Below are positions 27,851-37,724 of a stretch of DNA of 64,000 nucleotides, piece by piece (positions within the stretch are counted from its first letter, which is position 1; every line of letters starts with the position of its first letter). Source of the stretch: Nitrospirota bacterium (GTDB lineage Bacteria > Nitrospirota > Thermodesulfovibrionia > SZUA-242); assembly GCA_027021335.1 (NCBI GenBank), contig JALUUO010000068.1, forward strand, positions 54,292 through 118,291, read 5' to 3'. The notes under the pieces were generated by a model that saw nothing but the letters and a program-made list of their open reading frames with translations, ran no database searches and was not told the DNA's origin. Position numbers and translations under genes: made by a program.

Positions 27851-28930
27851 CTACCACTTGAAAGCAGCCGAAGTCCTGTAAGTCTCACGGGCTATGGTGA
27901 AGTCATCGATATGCTGGTGAGTAAACGGAATGTTTGTAAGTTCGAAAAACTTCTCCCAGCCTATACGCTCTATCCATTCACCCAAACGCTCGTGCTTTAC
28001 AGCACCGGCTTCATATGCTGTCAAAATATTACGAAACGTACTGACAACCTCCGGCCACTTAGGCGTATTGTTCGGCAGGAACGGAACAACAAGCTTCGAA
28101 AACTTTGGGTCGGAACGAAGGCTTCCGATTTTACCGCCCGCCACAATGGCTACGCCGTCATTGTCAGGGTCGGAAATAGGAAGCGCCGGGCAGACCGAGT
28201 AACAGTTACCGCAATACATACATTTCTCGTCTTTAATCTTTACGCTTTTATTTTTCGGGTCCGGGCTGATAGCACCGGTAGGGCAGGAGGCTATTGTCGA
28301 AGGAACTTCACAGGCCTTCTTCACACCATCCTGATCTATACGCGGCGGCTTTCTGTGAATTCCAACCACTGCTATATCTGAGCAGTGCACAGCGCCGCAC
28401 ATGTTTGTACAACAGGCAACCGCAAGACGCACGCGGGCCGGAAGCTCTTTTGCTCCGGTAAAGTAGTCGGCAAACTCGTCCATAAGAACCTTAACAAGGC
28501 CCGAAGCGTCAGTGGCTGCCGAATGGCAGTGCACCCAGCCTTGGGTATGAACTATGTTACTGATACCGTCACCGATACCGCCGATCATATATTTTTTCTC
28601 TTTAAGTTCGGCCAAAAGCGGATCAACCTTGCTTTTGTCCGAAACCAGAAATTCTACGTTGTGACGAGTGGTGAAACGGAGATAGCCGTCACAGTACTTG
28701 TCTGCTATAGCGGTCAGGTCACGGATAAAATCCGTGCTAACCAGGCGGGGAGATGCTACCCTCACGGTATAAAGTTCGTCACCGCTTTCACCCACATGCA
28801 CCATGCTGCCGCCACTCAATTTTTCATGATACTTCCACTTGCCGTAGTTATTTTTGATAACCGGCGGCAAAAAATCCTTGTAATTTGGTGGGCCTATGTC
28901 CGTCTGCCTCTGGGGAAGTTCTTCTGCCAT
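27851..28930 (-). CDS. dsrB: Dissimilatory sulfite reductase beta subunit
   Basis: 359 residues. DsrB signature segments are present: [13 protein letters not shown] near the N-terminus, [35 protein letters not shown] (sirohaem-Fe4S4 cysteines) and a ferredoxin insert [15 protein letters not shown]. With DsrA it forms the alpha2beta2 enzyme that reduces sulfite to a DsrC-bound trisulfide in the cytoplasm. It lies 82 bases downstream of dsrA. Confidence 0.97.
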   Translation of the reverse strand: MAEELPQRQTDIGPPNYKDFLPPVIKNNYGKWKYHEKLSGGSMVHVGESGDELYTVRVASPRLVSTDFIRDLTAIADKYCDGYLRFTTRHNVEFLVSDKSKVDPLLAELKEKKYMIGGIGDGISNIVHTQGWVHCHSAATDASGLVKVLMDEFADYFTGAKELPARVRLAVACCTNMCGAVHCSDIAVVGIHRKPPRIDQDGVKKACEVPSTIASCPTGAISPDPKNKSVKIKDEKCMYCGNCYSVCPALPISDPDNDGVAIVAGGKIGSLRSDPKFSKLVVPFLPNNTPKWPEVVSTFRNILTAYEAGAVKHERLGEWIERIGWEKFFELTNIPFTHQHIDDFTIARETYRTSAAFKW

Positions 28931-29012
28931 ACTTTTATAACCCTCCTATTAAATCTTGATGAATTTTAGATTTAAAACTTTTTACTCAATTACATTCGGT
29001 CATGAACCTAAA

Positions 29013-30197
29013 CTAATTCAGCTCATCCTCTTTCCAGAAGTAGAATGGATCGCGCCTGGGCTCAAAGACCATCTGCGGAATAGGATCAAGCTCACACGCC
29101 TCGAGGAATTCTCTCATGCCACGGCGTACGATAAGCTCTCCGATTCTCTCACGGTTTTTGCCGTGCTCATCCCACCAATCCCACATTTTCTGAATAAGAT
29201 CCTTCAGATTATCATAGGGAGGCTCAAGCGGCATAAATGGAACAATCACATGCGACAAAAGAGCTCCAATAACAAACGGTGCCTTTGAACCCACCATGAT
29301 GGTTGCGCCAAAAGGACCGGTAGGACGAAGGGCCTTGGTCATCTTAGTGATACAATGCATGCACCGTGAGCAGTTTGGATCATCGACTTTAAGCTCGTTA
29401 CCATCGTAACTCATACATTTGGTGGGGCACATACCGACAACTTCAGCATTTATATCCATGCCACCATCAGCGTACTTCTTAACCTCGGCCTGGTCGATCT
29501 GGATGTTGCCCTTCCAGGTTCCGACAATCGAAAGATCCGCTCGTGCTACAGAGGCGATGCAATCAGCGGCACAACCTGCTGTTTTGATTTTAAACTTGTA
29601 TGGAAACATGGGACGATGAAGCTCGTCCTGGAAAGCCTGGGTAAGATCGTAGTTAATATCGAGAGTGTCACACATGGCCCACTCGCAACGGCCGGGTCCG
29701 ACACAGCAGCTTGGAGTACGGGCACAGGAGCCTGAACCGCCCAGGTCCCATCCGCGTGAAGACAACTCGGCAAAAAGCGGCTCCAGGGCATCGCTCTTTG
29801 TGCCAAGCAGAATCATGTCGCCTGTGGAACCATGAAAGTTCGTAAGACCGCTTCCATACTTATCCCATATATCACATATCTCGTTAAGAGCTTTGGAAGT
29901 ATAGAAGAAGCCGCTTGTCTGGTTAACACGAACAGTGTGAAAATGTGCTACACCCGGAAAGTCGTCCGGCACATCGCTGTAACGGCCAATCACACCACCA
30001 CCATACCCGCGCACACCAACAATACCACCATGCTTCCAGTGTGTCTTCCTTTCCTTAAAACATCTTTCAAGAACTCCCAGAAGATCGTTTGCACTATCGT
30101 TCTTAGCAGCAGCTCTCTTGATTTCCGTTACAAAACTGGGAAACGGACCTGACTCCAACTGGTCCAGCAACGGTGTTTCATACTTGTTCTGGCTCAT
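29013..30197 (-). CDS. dsrA: Dissimilatory sulfite reductase alpha subunit
   Basis: 394 residues, slightly shorter than the ~400-440 usual for the family. Diagnostic motifs are TNFHGSTGD, CARTPSCCVGPGRCEWAMCD for sirohaem-cluster binding, KTAGCAADCIASVARAD, and the ferredoxin part MCPTKCMSYDG with CSRCMHCITKM. GGAGGG precedes the ATG. It is the first gene of dsrA-dsrB-dsrD-dsrN, so its promoter lies within 30198-30351. Confidence 0.97.
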   Translation of the reverse strand: MSQNKYETPLLDQLESGPFPSFVTEIKRAAAKNDSANDLLGVLERCFKERKTHWKHGGIVGVRGYGGGVIGRYSDVPDDFPGVAHFHTVRVNQTSGFFYTSKALNEICDIWDKYGSGLTNFHGSTGDMILLGTKSDALEPLFAELSSRGWDLGGSGSCARTPSCCVGPGRCEWAMCDTLDINYDLTQAFQDELHRPMFPYKFKIKTAGCAADCIASVARADLSIVGTWKGNIQIDQAEVKKYADGGMDINAEVVGMCPTKCMSYDGNELKVDDPNCSRCMHCITKMTKALRPTGPFGATIMVGSKAPFVIGALLSHVIVPFMPLEPPYDNLKDLIQKMWDWWDEHGKNRERIGELIVRRGMREFLEACELDPIPQMVFEPRRDPFYFWKEDELN

Positions 30198-30351
30198 TTA
30201 ATACCCTCCTTAAGTAACAGGTTTTTCTTATAAAAAAACAGTGTATAGAATAAAATGACCGGCTGGGCCAAGTCAAATAAGAAAAATAAATTAACTGATT
30301 AGCCGGCCTTATCCGCTTAATGTGAAAACCGAAAGAGGGCGAAAATTAATT

Positions 30352-31152
30352 CTAAAACCCGGTGGGATGCTCTATGAATACGACATCAAGGCCGAATTTA
30401 CCGGCAAGAAGGTCGCCTACAGCTCGAACACCAAAAGTTTCGGTTGCGTAGTGACCTGCAAAAACAATGTTCTTACCCATCTCTTCAGCCTGAAGAAAGG
30501 CTGCATGGGAAGGCTCGCCGGTAATGTAGGTATCTACAAGGCTCCGCTCAATTTCTGAAATACAACCTGCCCCGCCGCCGGAGACCACCGCGATATGCTT
30601 CACCTTTCCGCCAAAAGCCACAACCTTAGAGCCGCCTCCTGTAATCCTGTCCAGTTTTTCAACAAATGCATCTAAAGAGGCCGCCTTTGACAAAACACCC
30701 TGAAAACCTATCTTCTTCCCGTGGTAGGTTCCAAAAGGAGCATATCTTTTTACAGAAAGAGCCTTAAGTATTCTCGCGTTGTTTCCAAAGTCCGGGTGGG
30801 CATCAAGAGGCAGATGACAAGCGTAGAGAGATGTGTTATGCCGAAGAAGCGAAGAAAACTTGTTTTTAAGGCCGCCGGTAATCGAGCGAAGCCCGCCCCA
30901 TATAAGGCCGTGATGCACCAGCAAAAAATCCGCCGCCTCATCTCCGGCCGCCCTGTCAATTACACTCTGGCAGGCATCCACTGCCACGGCAACCTTGCGG
31001 ACAACACCAGAGCCCTCAAACTGAAGTCCGTTGGCGCTTGCATCATCAGCGAAGTCTGAAACCGCCAGGGTGTCGTCAAGATACCCTACCAAGTCAAAAA
31101 GCTTAACCTGTCCATAGCCGCCACCGGCTTTACCACGCCTCTGCGGCATCAT
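30352..31152 (-). CDS. Nif3-like dinuclear metal centre protein
   Basis: 266 residues. Family motifs include LLVHHGLIWGG, CHLPLDAHPDFGNN and the C-terminal FAGHYATETFGVRA with His and Glu ligands of the dinuclear site. These proteins form toroidal hexamers; a GTP cyclohydrolase I type 2 activity is suggested for some members. The start overlaps the dedA stop by 4 bases. Confidence 0.93.
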   Translation of the reverse strand: MMPQRRGKAGGGYGQVKLFDLVGYLDDTLAVSDFADDASANGLQFEGSGVVRKVAVAVDACQSVIDRAAGDEAADFLLVHHGLIWGGLRSITGGLKNKFSSLLRHNTSLYACHLPLDAHPDFGNNARILKALSVKRYAPFGTYHGKKIGFQGVLSKAASLDAFVEKLDRITGGGSKVVAFGGKVKHIAVVSGGGAGCISEIERSLVDTYITGEPSHAAFLQAEEMGKNIVFAGHYATETFGVRAVGDLLAGKFGLDVVFIEHPTGF

Positions 31153-31793
31153 TCATCTCCTTCGGCGCTGCAGGGAACGACAGCCTTTCTTCTTCTAACC
31201 TGGATAAAAACATAAAGAACAACAACACCTGAGGCAAACAGTAGCAGCAACAAGCTGGCTTCTTTAAAGTACCGCTCGATCAGATCCTGGTTTTCGCCTA
31301 TCCAGTAACCGAGCAGTACCAGCACCGTCACCCAAAGTCCGGCTCCAATAGACGTAAAAAGTGAAAACCTTGCGATACTCATCTTTCCAAGGCCGGCCGG
31401 AAAAGAGATCAACTGTCGCACACCTGGGATAAGACGACCGATAAAGGTCGTTATCTCACCATGACGGACAAAGTATTCATCCACACGGGAAAACTTCTCT
31501 TTAGATATTCCTACATATTTTCCGAACCGCAATATGAACGGCCGCCCCAGCTTGAGAGCTATCATATAATTTATATAGGCGCCTATCAGACTGCCGGCTA
31601 TCCCGCAGAAAATCGCCACCCAAAGATTCATCTCACTGCGTGAGGCCAGGTAGCCTGCCGGAATCATCACAATCTCGCTCGGAAACGGAATAAACGAACT
31701 CTCGATCGCCATAAGCAGCATAATGCCTATGTACCCCATTGATCCGACTGTTTCGACAAGCCAGTTGACTACCTGTTGGAAAAGTTCGCCCAT
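31149..31793 (-). CDS. DedA family (SNARE-associated/VTT) membrane protein
   Basis: 214 residues with the DedA signatures MAIESSFIPFPSEIVMIPAGYLA and FGRLIPGVRQLISFPAGLG, here abbreviated around the conserved Gly and Pro residues, plus four to five transmembrane segments. DedA proteins are implicated in undecaprenyl phosphate or phospholipid recycling and proton-motive-force maintenance. It is tightly packed between the phosphorylase and the Nif3-like gene. Confidence 0.93.
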   Translation of the reverse strand: MGELFQQVVNWLVETVGSMGYIGIMLLMAIESSFIPFPSEIVMIPAGYLASRSEMNLWVAIFCGIAGSLIGAYINYMIALKLGRPFILRFGKYVGISKEKFSRVDEYFVRHGEITTFIGRLIPGVRQLISFPAGLGKMSIARFSLFTSIGAGLWVTVLVLLGYWIGENQDLIERYFKEASLLLLLFASGVVVLYVFIQVRRRKAVVPCSAEGDE

Positions 31794-31797
31794 GTAT

Positions 31798-33513
31798 TTA
31801 CCTGATATAAGCTTCGGTTACGTAACGGCGCATCATTCGGTGTGTATTGAAATAGTAAGCATTCTTTCCAATGGCGTTCTGCATCATCCTTATCCAAGCA
31901 GTGCGGTCATTATAGTAAAGCGGAATGATCAATGTCTCTAACTTTTCATACAAGTCCTCGGCATCCTTGGAGTCCATGTTTTCAGACAAGCTGTTTTCGA
32001 CCGGTTCCGGACCTATGGCCCATCCGGTAAACCCCTCGATATGGCCTTCAATCCACCAGCCGTCCAAAACGCTGAAATTTACAACACCGTTATGCGCAGC
32101 CTTCATACCCGAGGTCCCGGAAGCCTCTCTGGGACGAAGAGGGGTGTTCAACCAGACATCCACGCCCGAAACCAATTTTAAAGCCATATCCATGTCGTAG
32201 CCCGGCAGATAGACAATCTTTACGTCATCGCCAAGGCTCTTAGCGCCGGCAAAAATGCGTTCCATCATTCGCTTGCCATCTCCATCCCTTGGATGAGCCT
32301 TGCCCGCATATATAACCTGTAATTTACCCTTACCGATTCTACGAAGACGTTCAATATCCGAAAACAAAAGATCAGCCCTCTTGTACGCCGTGGCCCGGCG
32401 CGCAGAACCAATTGTTAGAACATCCGGGCTCATAGTCACCCCGGTGATCTTTTTCACAAGCCGTATAAGTTTGCGCTTTGCAGACTGGTGCGCGGCCCAA
32501 ATCTTACTATCCGGAATTCTGCCTATCCGTACAAAGAGTTCCGGCTCGTTCGCCCAGCCCCGCAGGTACTCGTCGTATATGGATTTAAAATCATCGCAGG
32601 TCCATGTGTAGGAATGCACGCCATTTGTAATCGAGTGTATTTCGTAACCCGGAAACATGCTCTGGGAAACCTCGCCGTGTTTCTTGGCCACTCCATTAAT
32701 ATAATTGCTCAGGTTCAATCCAAGAAGCGTCATATTAAGCACATCAGCACCTCCAACGTCCCTGAGCACTTTCATCGGCACAACCTCACCCATCACCTCG
32801 CGTACAAGATCATAGGAAAATTTATCGTGCCCGGCCTCAACAGGAGTATGCGTGGTAAAAACACACAGTTCACGCACCTCATCAAAGTTCCAGACCAGCC
32901 TCTCATCCCAAACATCCTCTATATCTTTCTTAAACCTGTTTAGAAGTTCTAGGGTTAGAAAACCGGCATGCCCCTCGTTCATATGATACTTCCGTATCCC
33001 GTAGTAGCCAAACTCATCCAGCATACGAACCCCGCCAATTCCGAGCACTATCTCCTGCTTAAGGCGGTAGCGGTCATCACCGCCGTATAGACTGTGGCTG
33101 ATAGACCTGTCCTGTTCAGCATTTTCAGGCGTATCGGTATCAAGAAGGTATACCGGCACAACACCACCCGTAATGCTATGCACCTCGTAAAGCCAGGCCT
33201 GAACCTGAACCGTACGACCCTCAATTTCAACCGAGACCCGCTGGGGAAGAAGCTTCATGTGCTTCTCGGGCGTCCAATCCACAGGAAACTCCATCTGACG
33301 GCCTTCGGAATCGATTTCCTGCCTGAAATAGCCTTTGCGGCACATAAGAGTAACAGCCACCATCGGCAACTGCAAATCGGCAGCCGAGCGGATGGTGTCA
33401 CCGGCAAGCACTCCAAGCCCCCCACTATAGGTCGGGACATCGTTTTGCAGGCCTATCTCCATAGAAAAATACGCTATCTTAGGCTCAGCCGTAAATGCCT
33501 GTTTTCTATCCAT
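31798..33513 (-). CDS. glgP: Alpha-glucan phosphorylase (GT35), short form
   Basis: 571 residues. The N-terminus IAYFSMEIGLQND and YSGGLGVLAGD are hallmark phosphorylase motifs. EGHAGFLTLE, THTPVEAGHDKF and the pyridoxal-phosphate region LNTPLRPREASGTSGMKAAHNG are present, with the cofactor Lys in GMKAAHNG. It is shorter than the 700-850 residues of classical GlgP, matching the compact bacterial group. The enzyme releases glucose 1-phosphate from glycogen or maltodextrin. Confidence 0.92.
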   Translation of the reverse strand: MDRKQAFTAEPKIAYFSMEIGLQNDVPTYSGGLGVLAGDTIRSAADLQLPMVAVTLMCRKGYFRQEIDSEGRQMEFPVDWTPEKHMKLLPQRVSVEIEGRTVQVQAWLYEVHSITGGVVPVYLLDTDTPENAEQDRSISHSLYGGDDRYRLKQEIVLGIGGVRMLDEFGYYGIRKYHMNEGHAGFLTLELLNRFKKDIEDVWDERLVWNFDEVRELCVFTTHTPVEAGHDKFSYDLVREVMGEVVPMKVLRDVGGADVLNMTLLGLNLSNYINGVAKKHGEVSQSMFPGYEIHSITNGVHSYTWTCDDFKSIYDEYLRGWANEPELFVRIGRIPDSKIWAAHQSAKRKLIRLVKKITGVTMSPDVLTIGSARRATAYKRADLLFSDIERLRRIGKGKLQVIYAGKAHPRDGDGKRMMERIFAGAKSLGDDVKIVYLPGYDMDMALKLVSGVDVWLNTPLRPREASGTSGMKAAHNGVVNFSVLDGWWIEGHIEGFTGWAIGPEPVENSLSENMDSKDAEDLYEKLETLIIPLYYNDRTAWIRMMQNAIGKNAYYFNTHRMMRRYVTEAYIR

Positions 33514-33533
33514 CTAAATAACTCCTTGAAGTA

Positions 33534-34391
33534 TTAACCTTTTACCATTAGCCTCTCAAAACTCCGACTTTCAGCCTTAATAACTATCCCTGCATATCCT
33601 ACCACTCTGCTCATATCGCCACTTACTTCGCCCGAGGTCCGATAATCCAGAAGCTCGGCATCAGTAGCGCCCAACGCCTTGACGCCATAAAGCATGGCCG
33701 TCACCGGAGCATATCCGCACATGGTGATTCCGTTTTCCCGCACAACCCTATGCAGACCTTCCGGATTTATATCAAGCACCTCGTTTATAGCAAGTCTGTC
33801 AAGCCTTCTGGCCTCTGCATCCGGCACTTGATGACTCATGTCCGAGCTGGCCACTATAGTCACCGGGTAATCCACCTGACTGATGGCCTTTGCCAGCCCC
33901 TCGCCAAGCGACCTGCATGTCTCGAGAGATGTATCAGCCATAACAATGGGAACTATCCTGGTTTCTCCGGAAAAATGAACGATAAATGGAGTTTGAACCT
34001 CCAGCGAATGTTCAAGCAGGTGAGCCTGCTCGTCCTCCTGAAGCGGATCAACATACTCAAGAAGCTTTTCGGAAAGCCTGGGGTCGATCTTAAGAGTACC
34101 GGTTGGAATCTCCCAGCTCCCGAAAGACATAAGCGCCAGCGGTGCGCCCAGGCCGGTATGATTAGGTCCGATAAGAACAAAAGTCTCAGGAATTTCGATC
34201 CTGCTAAATACCTCTCCCGCGACAGCTCCGGAATACATAAGACCGGCATGCGGCGATACGACTCCAACCGCTCTTACACGCTCGGCATCACTTCTTGTAT
34301 ATCCGGCAACCTCTGCTTCCAGGCGCAGCCTTGTGCCCCGGTAAAACTGCCCGGCCACCACTGGACGACGCTTCATCTCGGCACTACTCAT
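33534..34391 (-). CDS. amrB: AmmeMemoRadiSam system protein B (MEMO1 family)
   Basis: 285 residues. MEMO-family motifs include AGQFYRG at the N-terminus, VSPHAGLMYSG, LIGPNHTG, EHSLEVQTPF and VASSDMSHQV, the His and Asp residues that line the metal-binding pocket. Members occur with an AMMECR1 protein and a radical SAM protein in an undefined pathway. Neither partner is adjacent here. Confidence 0.94.
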   Translation of the reverse strand: MSSAEMKRRPVVAGQFYRGTRLRLEAEVAGYTRSDAERVRAVGVVSPHAGLMYSGAVAGEVFSRIEIPETFVLIGPNHTGLGAPLALMSFGSWEIPTGTLKIDPRLSEKLLEYVDPLQEDEQAHLLEHSLEVQTPFIVHFSGETRIVPIVMADTSLETCRSLGEGLAKAISQVDYPVTIVASSDMSHQVPDAEARRLDRLAINEVLDINPEGLHRVVRENGITMCGYAPVTAMLYGVKALGATDAELLDYRTSGEVSGDMSRVVGYAGIVIKAESRSFERLMVKG

Positions 34392-34417
34392 AACAATAAA
34401 CTTTCATCCTTCACAAT

Positions 34418-35776
34418 TCACACTTCCCCCGCCGCCATGTCCTCGAACCTCGTGTATTTATCGAGAAACGTGAGGTTAACCGTCCCAATGGGACCGTTTC
34501 TCTGTTTTCCGATAATAAGGTCCGCCCTGCCTTTGAGGTCCTCGTCTTCCTTGTCGTAAACCTCGCCACGGTAGAGAAACAAGATTACATCCGCATCCTG
34601 CTCTATGGCTCCCGATTCCCTGAGATCCGCCAGCATGGGTATTGGAGGCTTTCTGGATTCCACCGCACGATTCAACTGGCTGAGCGCCAGCACAGGCACC
34701 CTCAACTCGCGTGCAAGAGCCTTAAGCGACCTGGATATTTCCGAAATCTCCTGCTCCCTTCTTTCCGCGCCTGCCCTGCCCTTCATCAACTGCAAGTAAT
34801 CTACAACTATCATGCTGAGGCCGTGCTCCATCTTAAGCCGCCTGGCCTTTGCACGCATCTCAAGCACAGTGTTGGTCGGAGAGTCGTCTATAAACATAGG
34901 TGCCTCGTGAATACGACCGGCGGCAGCGGTAAGCTTGGGCCAGTCGGTTTTAGCCACATAACCGGTCCTGACATTCTGAGCATCAACCCTGGCTTCCGAA
35001 CAAAGCATCCTGAGTACAAGCTGTTCTTTAGACATCTCAAGGCTGAATATACCAACAGGCTCCTTGTTGTTTATGCCCACATGCTGGGCTATGTTAAGAG
35101 CTAGGGCTGTCTTTCCCATGGAAGGCCTGCCGGCTATGATAATGAGGTCGCCCGGCTGAAAACCGGCCGTCTTCTCATCAAGGTCGGTAAAACCGCTCGG
35201 TATGCCGGTGACCATTTCCTTGCGGTTATACAGCCGCTCGACCATATCGATACTGCCATGGACGATCTCCTTTGTGGGCACAAAGGACTGTTTTATACGT
35301 CTCTCGGATATTTCAAAAATCTTCCGCTCTGCTTCGTCTACCAGGTCATCAGCGTCACCAGAGTTCTCAAAAGCCTGCGTAACAATCTCTGTCGCCGAAG
35401 ATATAAGATTCCTGATTGTGGATTTTTCGCGAACGATATGACAATAGTGCCTTATATTGGCGGCAGTCGGCACCTGGGCAACCATCTCTGCAAGGTAAGA
35501 GGCTCCCCCTACTTTCTCGAGCTGATCGTGCTTTACTATTTCATCGGTAAGGGTTACAAGGTCTATTGGAGAGTTTCGCTCGTAAAGATCAAGCATCCTG
35601 TTGAAGATACACCGGTGGGCTTCCTTATAGAAGTCCGAAGGAGATATCAGCTCCAACGCCTTGGCCAAGGCGTTGTTCTCCAACAAAATACCCCCCAGAA
35701 TGGATTGTTCAGCATCCAGGTTCTGAGGGGGGATCTGCGAAAGAGGCGTCTTGTTAAAATCTCTCACGGGTATCAC
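34418..35776 (-). CDS. dnaB: Replicative DNA helicase DnaB
   Basis: 452 residues. The N-terminal domain begins IPPQNLDAEQSILGGIL. The RecA-like core has Walker A AGRPSMGKTALALNIA, Walker B MIVVDYLQLM and LSQLNRAVESR. The C-terminal arginine-finger region is LFLYRGEVYD. It unwinds DNA ahead of the replisome. The GTG/ATG start region overlaps the rplI stop by 4 bases, as in the widespread rplI-dnaB pair. Confidence 0.97.
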   Translation of the reverse strand: MIPVRDFNKTPLSQIPPQNLDAEQSILGGILLENNALAKALELISPSDFYKEAHRCIFNRMLDLYERNSPIDLVTLTDEIVKHDQLEKVGGASYLAEMVAQVPTAANIRHYCHIVREKSTIRNLISSATEIVTQAFENSGDADDLVDEAERKIFEISERRIKQSFVPTKEIVHGSIDMVERLYNRKEMVTGIPSGFTDLDEKTAGFQPGDLIIIAGRPSMGKTALALNIAQHVGINNKEPVGIFSLEMSKEQLVLRMLCSEARVDAQNVRTGYVAKTDWPKLTAAAGRIHEAPMFIDDSPTNTVLEMRAKARRLKMEHGLSMIVVDYLQLMKGRAGAERREQEISEISRSLKALARELRVPVLALSQLNRAVESRKPPIPMLADLRESGAIEQDADVILFLYRGEVYDKEDEDLKGRADLIIGKQRNGPIGTVNLTFLDKYTRFEDMAAGEV

Positions 35777-36237
35777 CCATCAGAGGTTTCTTCACCCGCC
35801 CTTACTACGTTTATCCGTATGGAAACATCAAGGTCAGCATGGATTTTCACAGGCACCGAATATTCGCCAAGCCTTTTGATCGGATCGGCAAGAACGATTT
35901 TTCGTTTATCCACTTCAACACCATGTTCCGAAAGTTTATCCGCAATTTCAGATGATGTGACAGCTCCGTAAAGTTTATCCTCTTCTCCGGCCTGCTTGGC
36001 AATCACAAGGCTTATTGCGCCAATCCTGGCAGCCAGCCCCTCGGCATCAGTTCTGAGCTTGGCGGCCTTTTCAATAATTTTTTCCTTCTGCTGCTCCACC
36101 CACCGCATGTTTTTGGGATCGGCCGCAAGCGCAATCTTCTTGGGCAGAAGGTAATTGCGCGCATACCCGGGAGCGACTTTTACAATATCTCCAGCTCTTC
36201 CCAGGCTGCCTACATCGTTAACCAATATGACCTGCAT
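35773..36237 (-). CDS. rplI: 50S ribosomal protein L9
   Basis: 154 residues starting MQVILVNDVGSLG. The start at 36237 is chosen because AAAGGAG lies 7-10 bases upstream and it matches the family N-terminus; an in-frame ATG 45 bases upstream is not used. ARNYLLPKKIALAA is the L9 signature. It normally follows rpsF and rpsR, but here a tRNA gene on the other strand lies upstream, so the usual operon is broken. Confidence 0.97.
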   Translation of the reverse strand: MQVILVNDVGSLGRAGDIVKVAPGYARNYLLPKKIALAADPKNMRWVEQQKEKIIEKAAKLRTDAEGLAARIGAISLVIAKQAGEEDKLYGAVTSSEIADKLSEHGVEVDKRKIVLADPIKRLGEYSVPVKIHADLDVSIRINVVRAGEETSDG

Positions 36238-36391
36238 ATAATAATCTCCTTTCGAAAAACAATTATCGCCTTTTCGGAGCAAGCCCTTAAAAGCCTTTTT
36301 TATACTAAATATACCGCCTAGACGTTGTCAATTAAAACGACCGGTTGACATCAATCACCAGGCCGATTTACGATGTATGATTGGCTTTTAT

Positions 36392-36468
<77 letters not shown>

Positions 36469-36507
36469 GAAGTCCCGTGTTCACTTTTCAGAAAACGGCA
36501 GGTCGTA

Positions 36508-37656
36508 TTACTCGTAGTCCTCGTCTTCCAGAAAATCCAGGTCCTTCTCAAGAAACTCCAGGTCCTTTTCAAGTGGGTCCAGACCTTTTTTAGTTGGGTC
36601 CAGACCCTGTTCAAGGGAGTCCATACTGTTTTTAGGAAAATTCAGGTTCTTTTCTGAAGGAGTCAACTCCTTTTCCGGCTCATCAACGCCTTTGCCTTGC
36701 TCAGGATCTGTTTGTCCATCACTTTTCTTTTCTTTTTCTTTCTCTTTCTCTTTTTTTGGTCGTAATTTACCAGACTTAACTTTATTCTTCGGCTCAACCA
36801 GATTGCCCCTTGGAATACGTCTCTTTGATGTCCAACGTGTCACAACCCTTGAGCAAGGCTTCCCGTGCGCGGAAAAAGAGAGCGTGTAGCTATGAACTCC
36901 CATGTCGTCTTTATAAGAGAAGGCCAGCCTGCCCTTTTCGAGCTTTGCTTTAAGAGTCGCGGTTAGAAGGTAGCCATCCAGAGCGCCTCCCCCTATATGC
37001 AAGTAGCTCGAACTCCACATACCACGTTCCGGTGAAGCTTCGGCCTGGAAATAATACCAAACCCCAGGGCCGAAAAACATTCCGATAACAGGCATCTTTG
37101 TCACATTTTTCTTTAAGATACGAGAGAGCCATCCGGCTTTTTCAGTTTTATGTCCGCTGCCCAAACCCTTATCCTCAAGCAAAAGCACAAGGCGTTCTCC
37201 GTCACAATAGATATTTCCATACCGGGAAAGAACACTATAAGCCCGTGCATACAGCACAGGGCGAAGCACAGCAGCAGCGGAGTTGCCGCCGATATTCATC
37301 TCAAGATTTATCTTCCGCCTTTCAGCGCCGATCTCCAGGTAGAGATAACCACCAACCTTACGGTACGGAACGAGCTTATCGCTCCGAGAGTAGAGGGTGG
37401 AGGCGTAAAGTCTTTTTCCTTTTAACTGTGTATTGAACCGGTAGGCAGCGCCTTTTTTATAAAGAATACCACGCACCGACCCTATACGTTTGTCCTCAAA
37501 CAGATGAAGCACCATGCCTCCACCGGAAAAAAGCCCGGGCACAGGTGTGCTGCTATAAGCTAAAACGGCGCAGTCACTATGGGTGAGTGATCCAAAAAAG
37601 AGAATAAAAAAGAGAACGGAAAAAAGAAGTGGTCGGGATTTAAAAATATAACTCAT
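36508..37656 (-). CDS. DUF3108-like secreted protein with C-terminal heptad repeats
   Basis: 382 residues with an N-terminal hydrophobic signal (LLFSVLFFILFFGSLTHSDC). The central beta-rich part (GIGSVRGILYKKGAAYRF-like strands, WYYFQAEASPERGMW) resembles DUF3108, a lipid-binding-type outer-membrane-linked fold. A Lys/Glu-rich linker (EKEKEKEKKSD) follows. The last ~40 residues are a run of seven-residue units such as LEQGLDP, TKKGLDP, LEKDLEF and LEKDLDF, ending in an acidic tail. The tail is probably a recent repeat expansion. Function is not established. Confidence 0.75.
   Translation of the reverse strand: MSYIFKSRPLLFSVLFFILFFGSLTHSDCAVLAYSSTPVPGLFSGGGMVLHLFEDKRIGSVRGILYKKGAAYRFNTQLKGKRLYASTLYSRSDKLVPYRKVGGYLYLEIGAERRKINLEMNIGGNSAAAVLRPVLYARAYSVLSRYGNIYCDGERLVLLLEDKGLGSGHKTEKAGWLSRILKKNVTKMPVIGMFFGPGVWYYFQAEASPERGMWSSSYLHIGGGALDGYLLTATLKAKLEKGRLAFSYKDDMGVHSYTLSFSAHGKPCSRVVTRWTSKRRIPRGNLVEPKNKVKSGKLRPKKEKEKEKEKKSDGQTDPEQGKGVDEPEKELTPSEKNLNFPKNSMDSLEQGLDPTKKGLDPLEKDLEFLEKDLDFLEDEDYE
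36537..36641. repeat. Tandem 21-bp repeats, five units
   Basis: Units starting CCAGGTCCTT or CCAGACC occur at 36537, 36558, 36579, 36600 and, more diverged, 36621. On the minus strand they encode seven-residue units at the end of the DUF3108-like protein. Confidence 0.85.
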
Positions 37657-37724
37657 ATAAAGCGGTTTTAATTAATCCAACCAAGTCACATCAACAAAAC
37701 CAAAAAATTGAATTACTGCCGAAA

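Noticed and set aside
27758..28969. Plus-strand open frames of 207 and 194 codons in the dsr region
   Set aside because: They are antisense to dsrB and have no recognisable motifs.
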